Positions 5,217-6,253 of a stretch of DNA of 6,253 nt are shown piece by piece. The translations under genes were made by a program, and so were the position numbers. Within the stretch, counting starts at the first letter, position 1. Each line of letters opens with the position of its first letter. The notes beneath the pieces are model-generated. The model made no database searches and was not told the origin of the DNA. It worked only from the letters and a program-made list of their open reading frames with translations. Source of the DNA: Myxococcales bacterium (lineage in GTDB: Bacteria; Myxococcota; Polyangia; Fen-1088); assembly GCA_003153875.1 (NCBI GenBank), contig PMBY01000530.1, positions 369 to 6,621 on the forward strand, written 5' to 3'.

Positions 5217-5324
5217 GTGACCTGTCTTCGCTGCCTTGCCCGCTTGTTCGCGCAGGAAGGTGCGTTGCTCGGGTCGCAAGGACGGAAATATCCCAGCGAT
5301 AGTCGCGCGTCTTTGCGGCCCGGA
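5217..5324. other. Spacer downstream of the AbiE operon
   Basis: This 108-bp spacer lies between the toxin stop codon and the convergent gene remnant. No terminator-like hairpin with a T-run, no repeat and no gene was seen. Confidence 0.4.
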
Positions 5325-5516
5325 TCAATCCATGCTGCGGCCGCGGGTGGGGCGGTACACGCACAGGTTGTGGTACATCCAGCTCAGTGGCAGCGCCTCG
5401 CGGCGGGTGAGAAAGGCGCTTTCCAGCGCGCCGGTTTCGCGACGGGAATAGCTCCACCCGATCGTCGCGAGGCGGGCGATCCAGAAGGGGATGGGTAGCC
5501 AACAACGTATTGGATC
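5325..5516 (-). pseudogene. C-terminal remnant of an unrecognised protein
   Basis: Read leftward, about 60 codons up to TGA 5327-5325 look like a genuine protein tail: LPIPFWIARLATIGWSYSRR, then ETGALESAFLTRREALPLSW, then MYHNLCVYRPTRGRSMD. The mix of aromatic, hydrophobic and basic residues, and the GC-rich third positions, are more protein-like than the neighbouring frames. I do not recognise the family. The same frame continues upstream antisense-free but out of phase with the GH43 gene (one base off), where the sequence becomes low-quality arginine- and histidine-rich shadow. The real homology therefore probably starts near 5500-5516, with no start codon in place. This suggests the 3' end of a gene whose 5' part was replaced when the GH43 region was joined. 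Boundaries are approximate. Confidence 0.4.
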
Positions 5517-5539
5517 GCACTCTACGAGATCCTGGTCAG

Positions 5540-6253
5540 TCACGGGCCCACGGGCACTGGCCAGCCGCTCGAGTCCCACACCAAGTCGGCGATGCGCAGG
5601 GTGGCTGAGCCGCCGACCACTGAGTCGGGCGCGTACGCGTGGTACACGAGGTAGGCCTTGGTTCCTACGATCATGACCGACTGGCCTCCGGGGCCATTGA
5701 ACGTGGTGCCGTTCCCCGCAGCAACCAGTGTTCCTCCTCCGGCCGTAAGGACCACACCGTCCTTGTCTGCGAAGCCCTTGTCCACACTCGTCGAACGACC
5801 GACTCGTATGTTGTAGGTGCTCTTGAATCCCTGACAACAGGCGTCCCAGGACGTGAAAAGGTAGTAGTAGCCGCAGCGACGCACCATGAACGCGCCTTCG
5901 ATGCCTTTGCCGCCGCGACCAGCGATCAAGCTGACGGTGCTGTTGGCGCTGGCGGTGCCCTGTGAGTTCAACTGGATGATCTGGATCCCGCTCCACCAAC
6001 TCCCAAATACCAGCCACGGCACGCCCGCTGTGTCCACGATGAGGTTCGGATCAATCGCGTTCCAGTTGTTGGCGCTGGTGGAGCAGATGATGGCACTGCC
6101 CTGATCGGTCCACGAGCCCGCGTTCATTGTGGTCCGCGTGGCGTGACCGATGCACGAGGTGTTGGCCCCGAACGGGTAGGAACCGGCGTAGTAAAGATGA
6201 TACTGACCACCGAAGAATGAGATGTCGGGCGCCCAAAGACCCTGCACGCCCGG
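5540..6253 (-). CDS. GH43-family arabinan endo-1,5-alpha-L-arabinosidase-like enzyme, C-terminal part
   Basis: A five-bladed beta-propeller glycoside hydrolase of family 43, most like the arabinanase branch that cleaves alpha-1,5-linked arabinan of plant pectin, usually outside the cell. The window holds the last 237 residues; the N-terminus, with any signal peptide and the catalytic base Asp, lies past the right edge. Visible motifs (numbering the fragment): LWAPDISFFGGQYHLYYAGS (5-24), SCIGHATR, the transition-state Asp68 in NAIDPNLIVD, FGSWWSGIQI, the general acid Glu119 in GIEGAFM, then YYYLFTSWDACCQG and YNIRVGRS. The end, LVWDSSGWPVPVGP, is the natural end of single-domain members, so no carbohydrate-binding module follows. 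Stop TGA is at 5542-5540. Codon use is less extreme than in the AbiE genes. The activity could instead be a GH43 arabinofuranosidase or xylosidase, but the motif spacing favours arabinanase. Confidence 0.92.
   Translation of the reverse strand, partial: PGVQGLWAPDISFFGGQYHLYYAGSYPFGANTSCIGHATRTTMNAGSWTDQGSAIICSTSANNWNAIDPNLIVDTAGVPWLVFGSWWSGIQIIQLNSQGTASANSTVSLIAGRGGKGIEGAFMVRRCGYYYLFTSWDACCQGFKSTYNIRVGRSTSVDKGFADKDGVVLTAGGGTLVAAGNGTTFNGPGGQSVMIVGTKAYLVYHAYAPDSVVGGSATLRIADLVWDSSGWPVPVGP

Noticed and set aside
4335..5279. Long minus-strand frame (314 codons) across the toxin gene
   Set aside because: It is the antisense shadow of GC-rich AbiEii codons, rich in Arg, Gly and Glu with no family features.
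5217..5324. Rho-independent terminator after the AbiE operon
   Set aside because: No GC stem followed by a T-run is visible on the plus strand.
5122..5520. Minus-strand 132-codon frame crossing the end of the toxin gene
   Set aside because: It overlaps the toxin antisense and the better tail frame at 5325-5516, and its composition is Arg/Pro-rich without motifs.
1..6253. CRISPR array, tRNA or rRNA genes
   Set aside because: No regularly spaced direct repeats, no tRNA-like cloverleaf and no rRNA-like sequence were noticed on either strand.

Overview
The window is GC-rich DNA in which every well-supported gene is bacterial. The SecA N-terminus and the hydrogenase maturation protease have the look of deltaproteobacterial or myxobacterial homologues. 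That is an impression from recalled family sequences, so the taxonomic call is tentative. No rRNA, tRNA or CRISPR array was seen.

Left part (1-1294): the first 191 codons of secA run leftward off the window edge from a TTG start. A divergent gene for a [NiFe]-hydrogenase maturation protease (HyaD/HybD/HycI type) runs rightward. These two look like ordinary chromosomal genes sharing a 169-bp divergent intergenic region.

Middle part (about 1400-3420): a mobile-element graveyard. It starts with a 72-codon C-terminal remnant of an IS91-type (Y2) transposase on the plus strand. A second, convergent IS91-type unit on the minus strand carries a tyrosine recombinase with all six catalytic positions, but its C-terminal tail is frameshifted. 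This is followed by an internally deleted Y2 transposase reduced to its apparent first few codons and its CPxC zinc-knuckle tail. The unit is bracketed by imperfect 40/41-bp inverted repeats (1831-1870 and 3348-3388). An imperfect stem-loop lies just outside the left repeat. These inverted repeats are unexpected for a pure rolling-circle element and are the strongest oddity of the window.

Right-centre (3658-5216): a complete AbiE module, an AbiEi-type antitoxin overlapping by ATGA with an AbiEii nucleotidyltransferase toxin. A dyad-rich, AT-richer stretch overlaps the probable promoter and ends at the antitoxin start codon, suggesting autoregulation and possibly a leaderless mRNA.

Right part (5217-6253): a C-terminal remnant of an unrecognised protein on the minus strand, then the C-terminal two thirds or so of a GH43 arabinan-degrading enzyme entering from the right edge. 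The arrangement (housekeeping genes, decayed transposons, defence/toxin-antitoxin module, gene remnant, accessory glycosidase) fits an integration hot spot beside a conserved chromosomal locus.
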